Shown here one piece after another: positions 6,118 to 7,651 of a DNA stretch of 7,651 nt. The number at the start of each line of letters is the position of its first letter. The stretch's first letter is position 1. The notes under the pieces were generated by a model. It saw only the letters and a list, made by a program, of their open reading frames with translations, did not search any database and was not told the origin of the DNA. Origin of the DNA: Alphaproteobacteria bacterium (GTDB taxonomy: Bacteria; Pseudomonadota; Alphaproteobacteria; Rickettsiales; JAFLCR01); the NCBI GenBank assembly GCA_017302755.1, contig JAFLCR010000114.1:1-7651 (forward strand), read 5' to 3'. A program made the position numbers and the translations under genes.

Positions 6118-6296
6118 GGTAAGATTCTGTTAGGGTATTTTTCATCCTTTCTAAAGCTTTTGGCGGCACTCTGAGAAAAGATAGGCAGATTCGATTCTTA
6201 GCCTGGGCCATTTACGAAATGAGTAGTGTTTTTCATGGCTCCAGCCGGGCGGAATTCCGTAATCTAGGCCCATAACGCCCATGTTGGAGGTTTATT
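6118..6296 (+). other. Intergenic region upstream of the prepilin array
   Basis: This 179-bp gap should carry the promoter of the prepilin genes. It holds a 10-bp palindrome CGGAATTCCG (6250-6259), a short palindrome AAAGCTTT (6153-6160), and the Shine-Dalgarno GGAGG (6286-6290) 6 bases before the pilin ATG. I found no convincing sigma-70 -35/-10 pair and no sigma-54 TGGCAC-N5-TTGC site, although sigma-54 drives many pilin genes. No clear terminator follows hldE. Confidence 0.4.
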
Positions 6297-7091
6297 ATGT
6301 CTACGCGCACTCAATGCTCGCCCCGTTCTTCGGAGCAAGGTTTTACACTGGTTGAACTATCGATTGTGCTGGTGATCATCGGCCTGATTGTCGGCGGTGT
6401 GCTGGTTGGGCAAGATCTGATCAAGGCTGCCGAGGTGCGTGCCACGGTGGGGCAGGTCGAAAAATACAATTCTGCGCTCAACACGTTCCGCACGCGATTC
6501 AATGCCATGCCCGGCGACATCAGCAACGTGGCGGCGACGAATTTCGGCCTGGCGGCCCGCACGGGCAACGCGGGTGAAGGCGACGCCAACGGCCTGATCG
6601 AAGGCAGCGCCGCCGGCGCAATGGTTGCGGACGGCGAGATCAACCTATTCTGGAACGATCTCACTTTCGCCAACCTCGTGGAAGGCAACTTCACCGGCAC
6701 CAACGCTCCGGCGACGACTGCTGCTGCGGCTCCGGTTGCAAGCTTCATGCCCCCGGCGCGTGTTGGCCGCGGCAACCATATTGCGGTGTATGCCAACGGT
6801 GGGTTGAACTTCTACCAGGTGGCTGGCGTGACGGGCATTGCGGCGGGTGTGTACACCATGACCGCGAACCTGACGCCGACGGAAGCGTTCAATATGGACA
6901 ACAAGATCGACGACGGCCTGCCGACGACCGGTGTGGCGCAGTCTCGCGGCGGCGCGGTAATGAACGCGGCGGCGACGGCTGGCGCGGGCGGTGCGGCGGC
7001 GGCGTTCTGCAACAACACGACGCCGACCCCCAACGTTTACAACACGCTGAACGAGGCGCCGCTCTGCATGCTGCGCTTCCGCTTTAACTAA
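6297..7091 (+). CDS. Prepilin-like protein, tandem copy 1
   Basis: A 264-aa type IV pilin or pseudopilin-like precursor. The leader MSTRTQCSPRSSEQG (1-15) is followed by the class III cleavage and methylation site G15/F16, with F16 expected to be N-methylated and Glu 20 at mature position +5, then a hydrophobic helix LSIVLVIIGLIVGGVLVG that continues into an amphipathic helix through about residue 65. The globular part contains MPGDISN near 75, an Ala/Thr-rich linker (about 140-150), and Cys 238 and Cys 257 near the C terminus, spaced like a D-region disulfide loop. The mature chain is about 249 residues, large for a major pilin, and no assembly gene (prepilin peptidase, ATPase, secretin) is nearby, so a minor pilin, pseudopilin or secreted surface protein are all possible. 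GGAGG at 6286-6290 supports the start. A near-identical second copy begins 38 bases downstream. Confidence 0.9.
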   Translation: MSTRTQCSPRSSEQGFTLVELSIVLVIIGLIVGGVLVGQDLIKAAEVRATVGQVEKYNSALNTFRTRFNAMPGDISNVAATNFGLAARTGNAGEGDANGLIEGSAAGAMVADGEINLFWNDLTFANLVEGNFTGTNAPATTAAAAPVASFMPPARVGRGNHIAVYANGGLNFYQVAGVTGIAAGVYTMTANLTPTEAFNMDNKIDDGLPTTGVAQSRGGAVMNAAATAGAGGAAAAFCNNTTPTPNVYNTLNEAPLCMLRFRFN

Positions 7092-7651
7092 GAAGCTGGA
7101 AACGGCCGCCACCACAGAAAGGATTGTTTATGTCTTCCCATCTTCACCCCCGTTCTTCGGAACAAGGCTTTACGCTGGTTGAACTATCGATTGTGCTGGT
7201 GATCATCGGCCTGATTGTCGGCGGTGTGCTGGTGGGTCAGGATCTGATCAAGGCTGCCGAGGTGCGTGCCACGGTGGGGCAGATTGAGAAATACAATTCT
7301 GCGCTCAACACTTTCCGTACGCGCTTTAATGCCATGCCTGGTGACATCAGCAACGTGGCGGCGGCGAATTTCGGCCTGGCGGCCCGCACGGGCAACGCGG
7401 GTGAAGGCGATGCCAACGGCTTGATTGAGGGTAGCGCTGCCGGTGCGATGGTCGCGGATGGTGAAGTTAACCTGTTCTGGAACGACATGACCTTCGCCAA
7501 CCTCGTGGAAGGCAACTTCACCGGCACCAACGCTCCGGCGACGACTGCTGCTGCGGCTCCGGTTGCAAGCTTCATGCCCCCGGCGCGTGTTGGCCGCGGC
7601 AACCATGTTGCGGTGTATGCCAACGGCGGGTTGAACTTCTACCAGGTGGCT
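6321..7651 (+). repeat. Tandem duplication of the prepilin gene (827-bp offset)
   Basis: Bases 6321-6824 align without gaps to 7148-7651 at a constant offset of 827. By hand count about 35 of the first 345 aligned positions differ, mostly at silent third positions, whereas the next 114 (6666-6779 against 7493-7606) are identical, and only two differences occur in the last 45. The duplication continues past the window edge, so its full extent and copy number are unknown. Confidence 0.95.
7130..7651 (+). CDS. Prepilin-like protein, tandem copy 2 (3' end outside window)
   Basis: The first 174 codons of a second prepilin gene, open to the window edge. The leader MSSHLHPRSSEQG (13 residues) differs from that of copy 1 except for RSSEQG, while cleavage at G13/F14, Glu at mature +5 and the hydrophobic helix are identical. 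Over the shared roughly 160 residues I see only five substitutions, all mild (Val/Ile, Thr/Ala, Ile/Val, Leu/Met, Ile/Val). AGGA at 7120-7123 is 6 bases before the ATG. The 38-bp gap after copy 1 contains no terminator, so both are probably on one transcript. The C-terminal Cys pair of copy 1 would lie beyond the edge and cannot be checked. Confidence 0.9.
   Translation, partial: MSSHLHPRSSEQGFTLVELSIVLVIIGLIVGGVLVGQDLIKAAEVRATVGQIEKYNSALNTFRTRFNAMPGDISNVAAANFGLAARTGNAGEGDANGLIEGSAAGAMVADGEVNLFWNDMTFANLVEGNFTGTNAPATTAAAAPVASFMPPARVGRGNHVAVYANGGLNFYQVA

Noticed and set aside
6118..6296. Sigma-54 promoter for the prepilin genes
   Set aside because: The TGGC matches near 6160 and 6236 lack the second TTGC element at the right spacing.
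6645..7115. 156-codon minus-strand frame, with a similar one at 7184-7606
   Set aside because: Antisense to the two prepilin copies; its recurrence simply follows from the tandem duplication, and the composition is Arg/Ala shadow.

Overview
The window looks like ordinary chromosome from a free-living or host-associated alphaproteobacterium, fairly GC-rich, with some AT-richer patches between genes. The best lineage marker is the DUF1013/TrcR-type gene at 4106-4669, a family I know only from Alphaproteobacteria. The zinc-ligand-free L31 with its HPAW motif fits as well, and hldE implies an LPS-bearing Gram-negative. I cannot name a genus from sequence alone.

All convincing genes are on the + strand. 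Region 1 (1-1226) holds thiD (thiamine pyrimidine salvage/synthesis kinase), overlapping the tail of an unseen upstream gene, then rpmE (ribosomal protein L31) with a long Lys/Ala/Glu-rich tail and a leader that can fold over its Shine-Dalgarno. Region 2 (1227-2193) is a run of three very small, exported, cysteine-rich proteins, the last a lipoprotein, closed by a strong intrinsic terminator. I do not recognise them as a named system; metal (perhaps copper) binding is the most natural reading.

Region 3 (2249-4056) is a two-gene unit with a GTGA overlap: a metallo-beta-lactamase-fold hydrolase and a zinc-free MDR quinone oxidoreductase of the PIG3 type. Region 4 (4106-6117) is another coupled pair with an ATGA overlap: the cell-cycle regulator TrcR family gene and hldE, the two-domain enzyme that makes ADP-heptose precursors for LPS inner core. 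Region 5 (6297-7651) is a tandem pair of nearly identical prepilin-like genes; the second runs off the window edge. The two copies differ by about 10% over their 5' halves, almost all at silent sites, but share a 114-bp stretch with no difference, which points to gene conversion.

The genes are mainly housekeeping. The parts least explained by known annotation are the Cys-rich exported trio, the possible L31 autoregulatory leader, and the tandem prepilin array. I see no phage, IS element, CRISPR, tRNA or rRNA.
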